DNA of 64,000 nt, from contig NZ_JABASR010000002.1 of NCBI RefSeq assembly GCF_016107525.1, positions 237,098 through 301,097 on the forward strand, in the 5' to 3' direction. Positions 8,280 to 18,187 of the stretch are shown here, in pieces (the stretch's first letter is position 1; each line of letters opens with the position of its first letter). Source of the DNA: Psychrobacter aquimaris. GTDB lineage: Bacteria; Pseudomonadota; Gammaproteobacteria; Pseudomonadales; Moraxellaceae. Made by a program: the position numbers and the translations under genes. The notes beneath the pieces are model-generated. The model saw nothing but the letters and a program-made list of their open reading frames with translations. It was not told the origin of the DNA and did not search any database.

Positions 8280-9957
8280 AGACCTTCTCCTTAAAGGGGG
8301 CGATACCAACGCGGTCAATCACGTCACCAAAACCCTCAACATCCTGTTCGTTAGTACCGCGTATATCCAGATAAACATCTAAAATGGTTTGTAAAGTGCT
8401 AGCCACATCATCAGCTGGCACCGCTTTTCCTAAGATTTTGCCCAGTTTGGCATCGTCACTAGAGTTGCCGCCAAGGCTGATCTGATACCAATGCTCACCT
8501 TTTTTGTCCACACCCAAGATACCAATGTCACCTGTGTGATGATGGGCGCAGGCATTCATACAGCCTGACATGTTTAAGCGAATATCGCCTAAGTCATATA
8601 AATAGTCCAAATCATCAAACTGCTTTTCGATTTGTTCCGCGATATTGTACGTGGTCGCATTGGCCAGTGAGCAGTAGTCCCAACCTGGGCAGACAATCAT
8701 GTCGGTCAAGGTATTGATGTTGGCGCGTGCTAAATGCAGATCTGACAATTGCTGCCACAATTCATAAAGGTCGTTGGTTTGCACATCAGCGAATACCAGA
8801 TTTTGCTGATACGTACCGCGCAACTCACCAAAGCTATAACGATCAGACAGATCAGCAAGAGCGTCCATTTGTGAGTCGGTCAAGTCCCCTGAAGGCACGT
8901 AACTACCGTCGACCAGACCAGCTTTTAAAGAGATCACTACCGCACGGTAACCGTCCACCTTATGTGCGACGGTATTCTGGTTGTACCAGTTGGCAAAGTC
9001 TTTATCAGTGTTTAGTTGTTGTTGTAGCTCAGACTGTACTTGCAGCGCATCAAATGACTGATAATCAGGCATACTAAAGTAGCTGGTAGCGGTGTCAAAA
9101 TTATCTTCAGTCAAAGTAAGCGGGCCACCTTTAGTGTGTGCTTCCCACTCAGCATCCACCAATTTGGCAAACTGACTACCGCCTAAGCTATCGACCAAAA
9201 TTTTAATACGGGCTTTATACTTATTGTCACGGCGACCGTGTAAGTTATAAACGCGCAAAATGGCATCGAGATAGCTGAGCAAATGCTCACGAGGTAAAAA
9301 CTTGCGAATGGTTTTGCCAATAACGGGGGTGCGTCCTAAGCCACCACCAACGATCACTTCAAAGCCAAGCTCGCCTGCGTCATTGGTAATGACGTGCAGA
9401 CCCACATCGTGTACTTGCGTTGCAGCGCGATCCGCTTCGGTACCGATCACCGCAATTTTGAATTTGCGCGGTAAAAAAGCAAACTCAGGGTGGAAGGTTG
9501 ACCACTGACGAATGATTTCACAGTAGGGACGTGGATCAGCGATTTCTTCTTTATGGATACCAGCGTAAGGATCCGTTGTAGTATTACGGATACAGTTGCC
9601 TGAGGTTTGGATGGCATGCATCTGTACCGTTGCCAATTCTGCCAAAATATCTGGCACCTCTTCTAGTTTTGGCCAGTTCAGCTGAATATTGGTACGGGTA
9701 GTCATGTGCCCATAACCTTTATCATACTTGCGGGTAATCTCTGCCAATTTGCGCAACTGATAGCTGGCAAGTAGACCGTAAGGAATGGCGATACGCAACA
9801 TCGGCGCATAACGCTGAATATACAGACCGTTTTGCAGCCGTAGTGGCAAAAACTGCTCTTCTGGCAGCTCACCCGCTAGAAATCGCTCGGTTTGGTCGCG
9901 AAATTGAGCAACTCGTTCCTCTACCAACGTCTGGTCAGCGTAATTATATTGATACAT
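8272..9957 (-). CDS. cysI: Sulfite reductase hemoprotein subunit CysI
   Basis: Siroheme/[4Fe-4S] enzyme reducing sulfite to sulfide. The 561-residue protein has the duplicated nitrite/sulfite reductase ferredoxin-like half domains, the substrate/siroheme region TSGNCIRNTTTDPYAG, and the cluster cysteines in CPGWDYCSLAN and NMSGCMNACAHHHTGDIG. The length fits the Pseudomonas-type CysI. No cysJ flavoprotein gene is present here, so electrons probably come from another donor, as proposed for DUF934-linked systems. A divergent regulatory region of about 350 bp separates it from sat. CysG encoded 3 kb away supplies siroheme. Confidence 0.94.
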   Translation of the reverse strand: MYQYNYADQTLVEERVAQFRDQTERFLAGELPEEQFLPLRLQNGLYIQRYAPMLRIAIPYGLLASYQLRKLAEITRKYDKGYGHMTTRTNIQLNWPKLEEVPDILAELATVQMHAIQTSGNCIRNTTTDPYAGIHKEEIADPRPYCEIIRQWSTFHPEFAFLPRKFKIAVIGTEADRAATQVHDVGLHVITNDAGELGFEVIVGGGLGRTPVIGKTIRKFLPREHLLSYLDAILRVYNLHGRRDNKYKARIKILVDSLGGSQFAKLVDAEWEAHTKGGPLTLTEDNFDTATSYFSMPDYQSFDALQVQSELQQQLNTDKDFANWYNQNTVAHKVDGYRAVVISLKAGLVDGSYVPSGDLTDSQMDALADLSDRYSFGELRGTYQQNLVFADVQTNDLYELWQQLSDLHLARANINTLTDMIVCPGWDYCSLANATTYNIAEQIEKQFDDLDYLYDLGDIRLNMSGCMNACAHHHTGDIGILGVDKKGEHWYQISLGGNSSDDAKLGKILGKAVPADDVASTLQTILDVYLDIRGTNEQDVEGFGDVIDRVGIAPFKEKVYG

Positions 9958-10310
9958 GACGTAATCTCAGTTTTGTTTTTAGTCTTAAAAGCAGCGATGT
10001 AAGCAATCTCATCTGTGTGCTCGTGTGCGATAAACTTTATCACAAATCGCAATATAAACAATTCAGCTATACATCATATAAGCTTGTACTTAGAAACATA
10101 AATTCCTTTCAGACATATCCATATCCAAACACAGCATAAATTTTCATAACGAAAGTTAGGTAGCCTATGCTTATCAAATTTAATGCCTGACTGTAGTGCT
10201 GTATTTATCGTCTATCGAGGGCTTCCTTACTAGTTTTTTACGCTTAGTAGCTTTTTGCTTTGTTTCTGATTTTCTTCGACCATTCTTTTTTAAGAGGTTT
10301 TAATAACTAT
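9958..10310. promoter_or_regulatory. Divergent control region of cysI and sat
   Basis: A 353-bp AT-rich gap between the divergent cysI and sat genes. It must contain both promoters. The clearest symmetric element is GATAAACTTTATC at 10029-10041, a perfect 6+1+6 inverted repeat flanked by TGTG-like and CACA-like sequence. CysB would be the expected activator of such genes, but I cannot define its site. The frame of sat is open back to 10260, but codons before 10311 do not look coding. Confidence 0.45.
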
Positions 10311-11561
10311 ATGTCTCAGACCCAAATCCAAACCCAGTCAAAACTCGTTCCTCCACATGGTAGTGCAGAGCTTAAGCCGTTATTGTTAAATGATGAAGCA
10401 CGTGCTCAAGCATTAAAAATTGCCAGCACATTACCATCTATTACCCTCAGCTCACGTGAGCGTGGTGATTTAATCATGTTCGGTATCGGTGGCTTTACCC
10501 CATTAAATGGTTTTATGAATCAAGCCAATTGGCAAGGTGTGGTTGATAACATGCGCTTGCAAAGCGGTGATAATGCGGGTTTGTTTTGGCCCATTCCTAT
10601 CACCTTGTCTGCGCCAAAAGCGACGGCGGATAGTCTGAGTCAAGGCGACAAAGTAGCATTGGTCGCTCAAGATGGCGAAGTCATGGGTATCTTGACGGTA
10701 GAAGAGACCTATACCATTGATAAAGAACACGAGTGTCAGCAAGTATTTACGACCACGGACCCAGAACATCCGGGTGTACAGCAAGTATTGAATCAAGAAG
10801 AAGTCAATATTGCCGGTAGCGTGGAGGTATTGAGCGAAGGCGAGTTCCCAACGTTATATCCAGAAATCTACAAAACCCCAGCAGAAACGCGTGAAATATT
10901 AGATGCTAAGGGCTGGAAAACAGTTGCTGCGTTCCAAACGCGTAATCCAATGCACCGCTCACATGAATACCTTGCCAAAATTGCGATTGAGATCTGTGAT
11001 GGTGTGTTGATTCATTCCTTATTAGGTGCATTAAAGCCAGGCGACATTCCAGCCGAAGTACGTCAAGAAGCTATTAAAACGCTCATTGATAACTATTTTA
11101 GACAAGATACGGTTATTCAAGCGGGTTATCCGTTAGACATGCGCTATGCAGGTCCACGTGAGGCGCTACTACATGCACTATTCCGTCAAAACTATGGCTG
11201 TAGCCACCTTATTGTTGGTCGTGATCATGCTGGTGTGGGCGATTACTATGGTGCATTTGATGCGCAAACCATTTTTGAACAGGTTGGCAAGGACGATCTG
11301 ATCACTCAGCCGCTAAAAATTGGCTGGACGTTCTGGTGTAATGCTTGTAACGCCATGGCATCTGACAAGACTTGCCCGCATGATGCCTCTGAACACGTTA
11401 AAGTATCAGGTACCAAGCTGCGCAAAGCGCTGTCAGAAGACGAAGAGGTACCAGATAACTTTAGCCGTCCAGAAGTCTTACAGATTTTGCGTGATTATTA
11501 TGCGGGTATCGCAAGAGAGGAGCGTGCTGAAGTGAAATTAGTCGGTGCCTCTGCAGTGTAA
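10311..11561 (+). CDS. sat: Sulfate adenylyltransferase (ATP sulfurylase), homomeric Sat type
   Basis: Catalyses ATP plus sulfate to APS, the first activation step of assimilation. The 416-residue protein has the signature [13 protein letters not shown] with the two catalytic His, and [17 protein letters not shown]. It is the homo-oligomeric Sat type, not the CysD/CysN pair, and has no fused APS kinase domain. A Cys pair in WCNACNAM plus later Cys/His residues may bind Zn as in bacterial Sat. The ATG at 10311 (MSQTQIQTQ) was chosen, with AAGAGG upstream; the frame is open 17 codons further, to 10260, but that part is hydrophobic and unlike the family. It is divergent from cysI. Confidence 0.93.
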   Translation: MSQTQIQTQSKLVPPHGSAELKPLLLNDEARAQALKIASTLPSITLSSRERGDLIMFGIGGFTPLNGFMNQANWQGVVDNMRLQSGDNAGLFWPIPITLSAPKATADSLSQGDKVALVAQDGEVMGILTVEETYTIDKEHECQQVFTTTDPEHPGVQQVLNQEEVNIAGSVEVLSEGEFPTLYPEIYKTPAETREILDAKGWKTVAAFQTRNPMHRSHEYLAKIAIEICDGVLIHSLLGALKPGDIPAEVRQEAIKTLIDNYFRQDTVIQAGYPLDMRYAGPREALLHALFRQNYGCSHLIVGRDHAGVGDYYGAFDAQTIFEQVGKDDLITQPLKIGWTFWCNACNAMASDKTCPHDASEHVKVSGTKLRKALSEDEEVPDNFSRPEVLQILRDYYAGIAREERAEVKLVGASAV

Positions 11562-11617
11562 ATATTATTTTTCAGTTGATGCTTTTTAGTTGATGCGCAA
11601 AATTAAAAAATACCCAT

Positions 11618-11657
11618 AAAAAAAAGGGGTCAGACAATAAATCTGATCCCTTTTTTT
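11618..11657. terminator. Bidirectional intrinsic terminator after sat
   Basis: Stem A8-GGGGTCAGA (11618-11634) with TCTGATCCC-T7 (11642-11657), one G-T wobble. It is shared by the convergent sat and the lipoprotein gene. Confidence 0.85.
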
Positions 11658-11700
11658 ATCTTCCGGAGTATATCTAAATTTCTTTTCAATACTTAAATAT

Positions 11701-12225
11701 TTAATTCAATTCTAGGTTACCTGCTAGCTTTTGATACTCTCCAACGAACGAACCACCACCTGAGCAAAAATAGTTCAGCGCGTATTTATCTTGACTATCA
11801 ATAGTCAGTTTATCATCCTTAAACTGAAAGAATGCCATGCTGTCATTGACTTTGCTTTGGAAAATAATACCGTGCGCATCGTCTTGACCCATCAAGGTTG
11901 CTTGTCCATCAAACTGACACGTCGGTTTTTTCACATCGCTACGCGCTCGTACTTTAATATTAATTTTATCATTCCCATCTGCTCGTATGATCACCCCAAC
12001 CCAATCATAGCCTTGCGCGCGCTTTTCATAATCTTCATCAGCATAGTCTCCAACAACTGCTTGCACAGCTGGCGTAACGTCAGCTATCGGCTGTTTTATG
12101 GTTTGGTGCTTCAGGCTGGGCGTCACGTTATTACAGCCACTTAGGGCAAACAAAGCAGCAGATGTTGTGAAAAGTACCGCAAAAAAGCGTGAGTGACGAG
12201 CGTAACAAGGTGGAGACATGATCAT
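11701..12225 (-). CDS. Hypothetical lipoprotein
   Basis: 174-residue predicted lipoprotein. A basic N-terminus (YARHSR) and hydrophobic segment end in the lipobox ALSGC, with Cys at residue 31, so the mature protein should be lipid-anchored. The remainder is acidic with isolated Cys (CQFDGQ, FCSGGGSF) that could form a disulfide in the periplasm. I recognise no domain. AAGGT lies 6 nt before the ATG at 12225; a second ATG two codons later is also possible. It is a single gene, convergent to sat. Confidence 0.72.
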   Translation of the reverse strand: MIMSPPCYARHSRFFAVLFTTSAALFALSGCNNVTPSLKHQTIKQPIADVTPAVQAVVGDYADEDYEKRAQGYDWVGVIIRADGNDKINIKVRARSDVKKPTCQFDGQATLMGQDDAHGIIFQSKVNDSMAFFQFKDDKLTIDSQDKYALNYFCSGGGSFVGEYQKLAGNLELN

Positions 12226-12615
12226 TTAAATACCTTTGATAAAGGAGTGGTTAATAGGAATGGTCGTTATCTATCTAAACGCAACGCCTGACAAGCATGG
12301 TTGTCAGGTTGTCAGAGATAGTATCGTTTACATAAAGGCTCGTCTATATAGTAAGCAATACCATAACTTACTCAAAAGTGTCTGCTTATCACTATACCGC
12401 AAAAATACTTGGAGAAAATAAGCATTGCAGAATAACTAATAACATTACTTATGCCAAGTTAATCACTCGATAAGCGGATTTGTCACTAAGCGTTTGGCTC
12501 ACATGCTGTTAGCATATTTCTCATTATCTATAGAACTAAATCCAAAGGATTATAAGTATTAATAAGGTTATTAATACTATGGAAAACTGTTCTAACAACA
12601 TTATAGAGAGCACTC
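12226..12615. promoter_or_regulatory. Intergenic region before the sulfate-binding protein genes
   Basis: 390 bp, AT-rich, between the divergent lipoprotein gene and the first sulfate-binding protein. It should carry the promoter(s) of the sbp-sbp-cysT-cysW series. No hairpin with a T-run and no clear operator could be picked out by eye. A 61-codon frame (12236-12421) has no coding character and was not called. Confidence 0.3.
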
Positions 12616-13773
12616 ATGCAACCACATAACAAAAGTATTCAGCAAATATCTCAAAAGCTTCGTTTTGCGAACATACATACATTTATTGAAAATAAAAATA
12701 CGCCGACACAGCTAACCAATGTCAGTGTTAAAGTGGGTAGCGTACTGGCGTTTGCCATGCTAATGACAGGCTGTAATCCTACCGAAGTCACTCAACAAGA
12801 CGGAACAAAAGTAGCGAGTGATGAGAAAAATATCAGTCTGTTGAATGTCTCTTATGATGTATCGCGCGATTTTTATAAAGACTATAACGCTTTATTTAGC
12901 GCAGATTATCAGCAAAAGCATTCAGACAGTCAGGTCAATATCAATCAATCACATGGTGGCTCAAGCAAACAAGCGCTGTCGGTCGCCAATGGTTTGCAGG
13001 CAGATGTGGTCACCTTAAACCAAGAAAGTGATATGAATCTGTTAGTCGAAAAAGGCTTGGTTGCTTCTGATTGGCAGCAAGCATTCCCGAACAATGCCGT
13101 TCCTTACACCAGTACGATGGTGCTATTGGTGCGCGATGGTAACCCAAAAAATATCAAAGACTGGTCTGACTTGGCGCGTAATGATATCGATGTCGTGATA
13201 CCAAACCCAAAAACCAGTGGCACCGCGCGTTATGCGTTTTTGGGTGCCTACGGTTACGGATTACATCAATTTAAAGAAACGGTGCAAAGTCCTGCCAAAA
13301 CAAATGATTTTATCAAAAAACTGCTGGCAAATGTGGTCACTTATGACAATGGTGCGCGTGCAGCAACGACCAGCTTTACTCAGCGCGGGCTAGGGGATGT
13401 ACTTATTACGACTGAAAATGAAGCACATTTAGCCGCCCAGCAATTTGCAAAGGGTAAAGTTGACATTGTTTACCCAAGCTACTCTATTGTGATTGCTAAC
13501 CCAGTAGCGGTTGTAACGGTAGTGACTGACAAAGGTGGCAAGACGGAAGCGGCGAATGCTTATCTAAAAGGCTTATGGGACACCCCAGCACAAGAACTTA
13601 TGGCACAGATGTATATGCGTCCAAGTAATCCACAAGTGCTGGCAGCTCACAAAGGAACCTTACCTGATATTGAGACTTTTGAGCCGGTAGCAGTATTTGG
13701 TTCTTGGGAGCAGATTATGGACACTTTCTTTGTCGATGGCGGGCGTTTCGATCAGCTAGCAAGAGTGAAGTAG
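12616..13773 (+). CDS. Sulfate ABC transporter substrate-binding lipoprotein, copy 1
   Basis: Periplasmic sulfate/thiosulfate-binding protein of the Sbp/CysP family: LLNVSYDVSRDFYKDYNALF, SHGGSSKQALSVANGLQADVV, the GNPK/DWSDL region, ARYAFLGAYGYGL, and the C-terminal DTFFVDGGRFDQ. The N-terminus is about 50 residues long with a hydrophobic segment ending in the lipobox LMTGC (Cys 53), so it is likely membrane-anchored. GAGAG precedes the ATG by 7 nt. It is the upstream of two tandem paralogues and delivers sulfate to CysTWA. It could prefer thiosulfate; that cannot be decided from sequence. Confidence 0.9.
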   Translation: MQPHNKSIQQISQKLRFANIHTFIENKNTPTQLTNVSVKVGSVLAFAMLMTGCNPTEVTQQDGTKVASDEKNISLLNVSYDVSRDFYKDYNALFSADYQQKHSDSQVNINQSHGGSSKQALSVANGLQADVVTLNQESDMNLLVEKGLVASDWQQAFPNNAVPYTSTMVLLVRDGNPKNIKDWSDLARNDIDVVIPNPKTSGTARYAFLGAYGYGLHQFKETVQSPAKTNDFIKKLLANVVTYDNGARAATTSFTQRGLGDVLITTENEAHLAAQQFAKGKVDIVYPSYSIVIANPVAVVTVVTDKGGKTEAANAYLKGLWDTPAQELMAQMYMRPSNPQVLAAHKGTLPDIETFEPVAVFGSWEQIMDTFFVDGGRFDQLARVK

Positions 13774-13997
13774 ATGGATTGATACATGCTCAAAGCAGTA
13801 AGTTTGTACGAGTAGAGCAGTCAGTTGATAGCGTGTCAGCATTATGCATTGACGATGATATTTAAGTGATTGATAACCTTATATTTATATTCTTGTTATT
13901 CCATTTTGGCAATAACATACGCATATTCATCATTAAACATAATAAGATGGCGCTGTTAGCATACTTGCATTACCTAACAGATACCTTTGAGGGATTT

Positions 13998-15092
13998 ATG
14001 ACATACGCTTTGCGCTATCAACAAAAAAGTAAAAAACGTAACGTCTTGAGCATTGCAGGCGTTGCATTAACCTTGGGGCTGGCTGGCTGTAGCAATAGCG
14101 AGACAGAGACGACTGCTAATGCAGATGGCACAGCAGCCGCAGAGGGTCAAAATATTGAGCTGCTGAACGTCTCTTATGATGTGGCACGTGACTTTTATAA
14201 AGACTACAACCCATTATTCGTTGAGCACTATAAAGCGGAAAATCCAAACAGCAATATCCTAATCAAGCAGTCACATGGTGGCTCAAGTAAACAAGCACTG
14301 TCTGTGGCTAATGGTCTGCAAGCAGATGTCGCTACCATGAACCAAGGCTCAGATATTGAGCTGCTTGAGAAAAAAGGTTTGGTTGAGTCAGATTGGGAAA
14401 GCAAATTCCCAGACAATGCCGTTCCTTTTACCAGCACCATCGTTTTCTTAGTCCGTAAAGACAACCCAAAAGGCATCAATGACTGGGAAGACTTGACCAA
14501 AGAAGGCGTTGAGATTGTCATGGCCAATCCAAAAGTGACGGGTAATGGTCGTTATGCGTTCTTGGGCGCTTATGGTTATGGCTTGCACGCTTTTGATAAC
14601 AACGAAACCAACGCCAAAAACTATGTAAAAGACATGCTCAAAAATGTCAAAGTTTATGAGAATGGTGGACGTGCCGCGACAACCACTTTCGTTCAGCGCG
14701 GTATTGGTGATGTCTTAGTAACTTTTGAAAATGAAGCCAATTTGGCAGCGACTGATTTCGGTGCTGGTAAAGTAGACATCGTTTATCCTAAGTACTCTAT
14801 TAAATCAGAAAGTCCTGTTGCGATTGTAAAGTCAGTAACAGATAAAAAAGGCACAACGGATGCCGCAAAAGCTTATCTTGACTACTTATGGAGCGAGCCT
14901 GCCCAGCAATTGGCAGCCAATCTATATCTACGTCCTAGCGTCAAAAGCGTCCTTGATAAAAATGGTGATAAATTACCACCAATCGAAACATTCCGTCCAA
15001 ATGATACCTTTGGCACGTGGGATGAAATTATGGGTACTTATTTCAGTGATGGCGGCGTATTTGATCAGCTAGCCATTAACGTCCCTCAGTAA
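13998..15092 (+). CDS. Sulfate ABC transporter substrate-binding lipoprotein, copy 2
   Basis: Paralogue of the preceding gene, about 364 residues: IELLNVSYDVARDFYKDYNP, QSHGGSSKQALSVANGLQAD, RYAFLGAYGYGLHAF, TYFSDGGVFDQ. The two mature proteins are colinear throughout and largely identical in the conserved blocks. The start at 13998 (MTYALRYQQKSKKRN) has GAGGG four bases upstream and gives a normal lipoprotein signal ending LGLAGC; the frame is open from a GTG at 13866, but that extension would put a second hydrophobic stretch in front of the signal and is unlikely. A hairpin follows the stop codon, before cysT. Confidence 0.92.
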   Translation: MTYALRYQQKSKKRNVLSIAGVALTLGLAGCSNSETETTANADGTAAAEGQNIELLNVSYDVARDFYKDYNPLFVEHYKAENPNSNILIKQSHGGSSKQALSVANGLQADVATMNQGSDIELLEKKGLVESDWESKFPDNAVPFTSTIVFLVRKDNPKGINDWEDLTKEGVEIVMANPKVTGNGRYAFLGAYGYGLHAFDNNETNAKNYVKDMLKNVKVYENGGRAATTTFVQRGIGDVLVTFENEANLAATDFGAGKVDIVYPKYSIKSESPVAIVKSVTDKKGTTDAAKAYLDYLWSEPAQQLAANLYLRPSVKSVLDKNGDKLPPIETFRPNDTFGTWDEIMGTYFSDGGVFDQLAINVPQ

Positions 15093-15168
15093 TCAATTGC
15101 CAAGCACATAAGAGTAGCTACTGCGCTAGCAAGTGCAGTCAGTCATAGCGTTAGTCATGCAGAACCCC

Positions 15169-15203
15169 ATAAAGGACATGGTCATATACGCTATGTCCTT
15201 TAT
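15169..15203 (+). other. Inter-cistronic hairpin between the binding protein and permease genes
   Basis: Perfect 11-bp inverted repeat ATAAAGGACAT (15169-15179) / ATGTCCTTTAT (15193-15203), 13-nt loop, not followed by a T-run. It fits a 3' stabiliser or partial terminator that lets the abundant binding protein be made in excess over the permease. Confidence 0.55.
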
Positions 15204-15375
15204 ACCGTAAGCAAACTAATAACTACATGACAGCATGGTTGTATGGACAGCATCATCGTTAAGTGCTTTCTGTTAAGTACTCTCTTTAAGTATCAATATT
15301 GAAAACCCACGTTAAGCAATAACAATAAATAGTAATCATCGCTAAGTATGATTGGTTAGGCAATAGGACATCATT

Positions 15376-16260
15376 ATGAGTGCAAAAACATCTCCTGCCA
15401 GCAAAGCCCTTGCAAAAAAAGGGTGGCTAACACGGTTGCGCCAACGCAATGTGCTGCCAGGGTTCGGCCTGAGCATGGGTATCACTGTCTTTAGCTTGTC
15501 ATTATTGGTGGTATTACCGTTTGCCATGATGGCCTATACCACCACACAGATGGGTTGGACAGGCTTTTGGGAGACGATTAGTCAACCGCAAGTCACCGCT
15601 GCTATCAAGCTAAGCTTATGGATGTCGTTTTTAGCGATGCTCACTAATATGGTGTTTGGTACATTGGTCGCTTGGGTGCTTGTCCGCTACGAGTTTTGGG
15701 GTAAGTCACTGATTAATGCCTTGGTTGATTTGCCGTTCGCATTACCAACGGCGGTCACGGGCATCTCGCTTGCGACCCTTTATGCGCCTAATGGTTTGAT
15801 TGGACAGTGGTTTGATAAATTTGGCATTCAGGTCGCCTTTACACCCATAGGTATTTGGCTGGCATTGGTCGTGGTCAGCTTTCCTTTTATTGTCCGTGCG
15901 GTACAGCCTGTACTCGCTGAGCTATCGGTTGAATTTGAAGAGGCAGCCGCGGTATTAGGTGCCAATCGCTTGACGACGTTTCGCAAAGTAATTTTGCCAG
16001 AGCTGTTGCCCGCTTTACTCATGGGTGCTGGCATGATGTTTGCTCGTGCCACTGGTGAGTATGGCTCGGTGATTTTTATCGCTGGTAATATCCCTATGCA
16101 ATCAGAGATTTTACCGCTCATTATCATTAGTAAATTAGAGCAGTTTGATGTTCAAGGTGCTTCTGCGGTTGCACTGTTTATGCTACTGATCTCATTTGTG
16201 ATTTTATTGACCATTAACATCATGCAGTGGAAACTGTCGCGCCGTGTAGGAGCTCGCTAA
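15376..16260 (+). CDS. cysT: Sulfate ABC transporter permease CysT (CysU)
   Basis: Inner-membrane permease of the sulfate importer, 294 residues with about six hydrophobic segments. The ABC-permease EAA loop is seen as EEAAAVLGANRLTTFRKV followed by ILPEL. The block DLPFALPTAVTGISLATLY is typical of CysT. Its stop codon overlaps the cysW start (TAATG), so the two permeases are translationally coupled and form the heteromeric channel. It lies 283 nt downstream of the second binding protein, with a hairpin between. Confidence 0.93.
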   Translation: MSAKTSPASKALAKKGWLTRLRQRNVLPGFGLSMGITVFSLSLLVVLPFAMMAYTTTQMGWTGFWETISQPQVTAAIKLSLWMSFLAMLTNMVFGTLVAWVLVRYEFWGKSLINALVDLPFALPTAVTGISLATLYAPNGLIGQWFDKFGIQVAFTPIGIWLALVVVSFPFIVRAVQPVLAELSVEFEEAAAVLGANRLTTFRKVILPELLPALLMGAGMMFARATGEYGSVIFIAGNIPMQSEILPLIIISKLEQFDVQGASAVALFMLLISFVILLTINIMQWKLSRRVGAR

Positions 16261-17198
16261 TGCAAATATCTAATAGCTACGACTACCAAAGCAACGCAGC
16301 GACTAAAGACACGCCATGGATACGCCGCACCTTTATCGTCATCGCAGTGCTATTTATGGTCATCATGTTGGTCATACCGTTGCTGGCTGTGTTCTATGAA
16401 GCCTTTAAAGGTGGCTGGCAGCTGTATATTGCCTCGCTAGTCGACCCAGAAGCCTTACAAGCCATTAAACTGACATTAATTACCGCCGCCATCGTCTTGC
16501 CCATCAATATGGTGATGGGTATCGCAATTGCATGGTTGGTGACGCGCTATCAGTTTAAAGGTAAGCAGCTGGTGACCACCCTGCTTGATCTGCCATTTTC
16601 TGTGTCGCCGGTCGTTGCGGGTTTGATGTTTGTTTTACTATTCGGGCTCAATTCTACCGTTGGTGGCTGGCTTGAAAGCATGGGATTCCAAGTCATTTAT
16701 GCGGTTCCAGGTATTGTATTAGCGACGCTGTTTGTTACTTTTCCTTTCGTTGCACGTGAGCTAATACCACTGATGCAGACGCAAGGCGACTCTGAGGAGC
16801 AAGCGGCATTGACCTTAGGCGCGACAGGCTGGCAGACGTTTTGGCATGTCACACTACCCAATATCAAATGGGCACTACTCTATGGTTTGATTTTGACCAA
16901 TGCGCGGGCAATGGGGGAGTTTGGGGCGGTGAGTGTGGTATCTGGTCATATTCGCGGTGAGACCAATACCATGCCACTGCTGGTCGAGATTGCTTATAAT
17001 GATTATAACTTTACCGCCGCTTTTGCCTTATCAAGCTTACTTGCTGCATTGGCGCTCGTGACGCTGCTTATTCAACAAGTCATGACCAAGCTACAAGAGC
17101 GTAAATTTGCTAAGTCCGAACGGCTGGCTAGTGCGCCTGAGTTACTGGTAAGCGCCAATGCTACTGATGCAACGACCGTTGAAAATTTGAATAAGTAA
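16260..17198 (+). CDS. cysW: Sulfate ABC transporter permease CysW
   Basis: Second permease subunit, 312 residues. Hydrophobic segments alternate with the EAA loop EEQAALTLGATGWQTFWHV, and LDLPFSVSPVVAGLMFVLLFG is typical of CysW. The start at 16260 overlaps the cysT stop by one base and has GGAG 8 nt upstream. An open extension back to 16227 lies inside cysT and was rejected. It pairs with CysT in the membrane and with the CysA ATPase encoded 116 nt downstream. Confidence 0.93.
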   Translation: MQISNSYDYQSNAATKDTPWIRRTFIVIAVLFMVIMLVIPLLAVFYEAFKGGWQLYIASLVDPEALQAIKLTLITAAIVLPINMVMGIAIAWLVTRYQFKGKQLVTTLLDLPFSVSPVVAGLMFVLLFGLNSTVGGWLESMGFQVIYAVPGIVLATLFVTFPFVARELIPLMQTQGDSEEQAALTLGATGWQTFWHVTLPNIKWALLYGLILTNARAMGEFGAVSVVSGHIRGETNTMPLLVEIAYNDYNFTAAFALSSLLAALALVTLLIQQVMTKLQERKFAKSERLASAPELLVSANATDATTVENLNK

Positions 17199-17314
17199 TA
17201 AGCAACATTATCTCAACTTGGTCTGAACAAGGGCTGGCATTTAATTTAATAATATAAATGCGGTAACCACCAAAAATCTGCCACGATACCAAAGATATAA
17301 TAAGAGAACCCATT

Positions 17315-18037
17315 ATGAGCATCGAGATTCGCAACGTTAATAAAAAATTCGGTCAGTTTACCGCCTTAGATAATATCAATATCACGGTACCGACTGGCAA
17401 GCTAACCACTTTGCTGGGACCGTCAGGCTGTGGCAAAACGACGTTGTTACGCATTATCGCCGGCTTAGAGTATGCTGACTCAGGCCAGATATTGTTTGAT
17501 GAGATGGACGTAACCAATACACCGGTGCAAAAACGCCATATTGGTTTTATGTTTCAGCATTACGCATTGTTCCGCCATAAAAACATTGCTGATAACGTTG
17601 CGTTTGGGCTGACGCTATTACCAAAAAATGAGCGACCGAGTAAAGCAGATATCAATAAGCGCGTTGCCGAGCTATTGGACTTGGTGCAGTTACCACAAGT
17701 GGCCAATGCTTATCCGCATCAATTATCAGGCGGTCAGCGTCAGCGAATTGCGCTGGCACGAGCCTTAGCAGTGAAACCAAAGTTATTGCTATTAGATGAG
17801 CCTTTTGGCGCCCTCGATGCCAAGGTACGTAAAGAGTTACGCACTTGGTTAAAGAACATTCACCATGAGCTTGGTATTACCAGTATCATGGTCACTCACG
17901 ATCAAGAAGAAGCTCGCGCCGTCTCAGATGAGATTGTGGTCATGAACCAAGGGCGGGTAGAGCAGGTAGGCACATCAGAGGAACTGATACACCAGCCTGC
18001 CAATGCATTTATCAGCGATTTTTTAGATTTGGCATAG
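17315..18037 (+). CDS. cysA: Sulfate ABC transporter ATP-binding protein CysA (short form)
   Basis: ATPase energising CysTW. Walker [10 protein letters not shown] (from residue 35), Q-loop MFQHYALF, signature [15 protein letters not shown], Walker [13 protein letters not shown] and H-loop VTHDQEEA are all intact. At 240 residues it ends just after the ATPase core (ISDFLDLA). E. coli CysA has about 365 residues with a C-terminal regulatory domain, so the regulatory tail is absent here. AAGAG lies about 10 nt before the ATG. A very strong terminator closes the locus. Confidence 0.92.
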   Translation: MSIEIRNVNKKFGQFTALDNINITVPTGKLTTLLGPSGCGKTTLLRIIAGLEYADSGQILFDEMDVTNTPVQKRHIGFMFQHYALFRHKNIADNVAFGLTLLPKNERPSKADINKRVAELLDLVQLPQVANAYPHQLSGGQRQRIALARALAVKPKLLLLDEPFGALDAKVRKELRTWLKNIHHELGITSIMVTHDQEEARAVSDEIVVMNQGRVEQVGTSEELIHQPANAFISDFLDLA

Positions 18038-18064
18038 TGGAATTTGCTTCAGTTCGTCTATCAT

Positions 18065-18111
18065 AACCCATAAAAAAAGACCTATTTATTGTAGGTCTTT
18101 TTTTATGGGTT
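18065..18111. terminator. Very strong bidirectional terminator after cysA
   Basis: Perfect 20-bp stem (18065-18084 with 18092-18111), loop TTTATTG, with seven A and seven T in the arms. It separates cysA from the convergent ArsR-type gene. Confidence 0.9.
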
Positions 18112-18187
18112 AAAGCATGCCTTAATTTCATTTGGCGATCTAGCATTATTGAGATCAAATGTTGATAGCAATAATGCTAGATCGTCA

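Noticed and set aside
12236..12421. 61-codon plus frame before the sulfate-binding genes
   Set aside because: No ribosome site fitting a gene, odd composition, and it lies in a promoter region.
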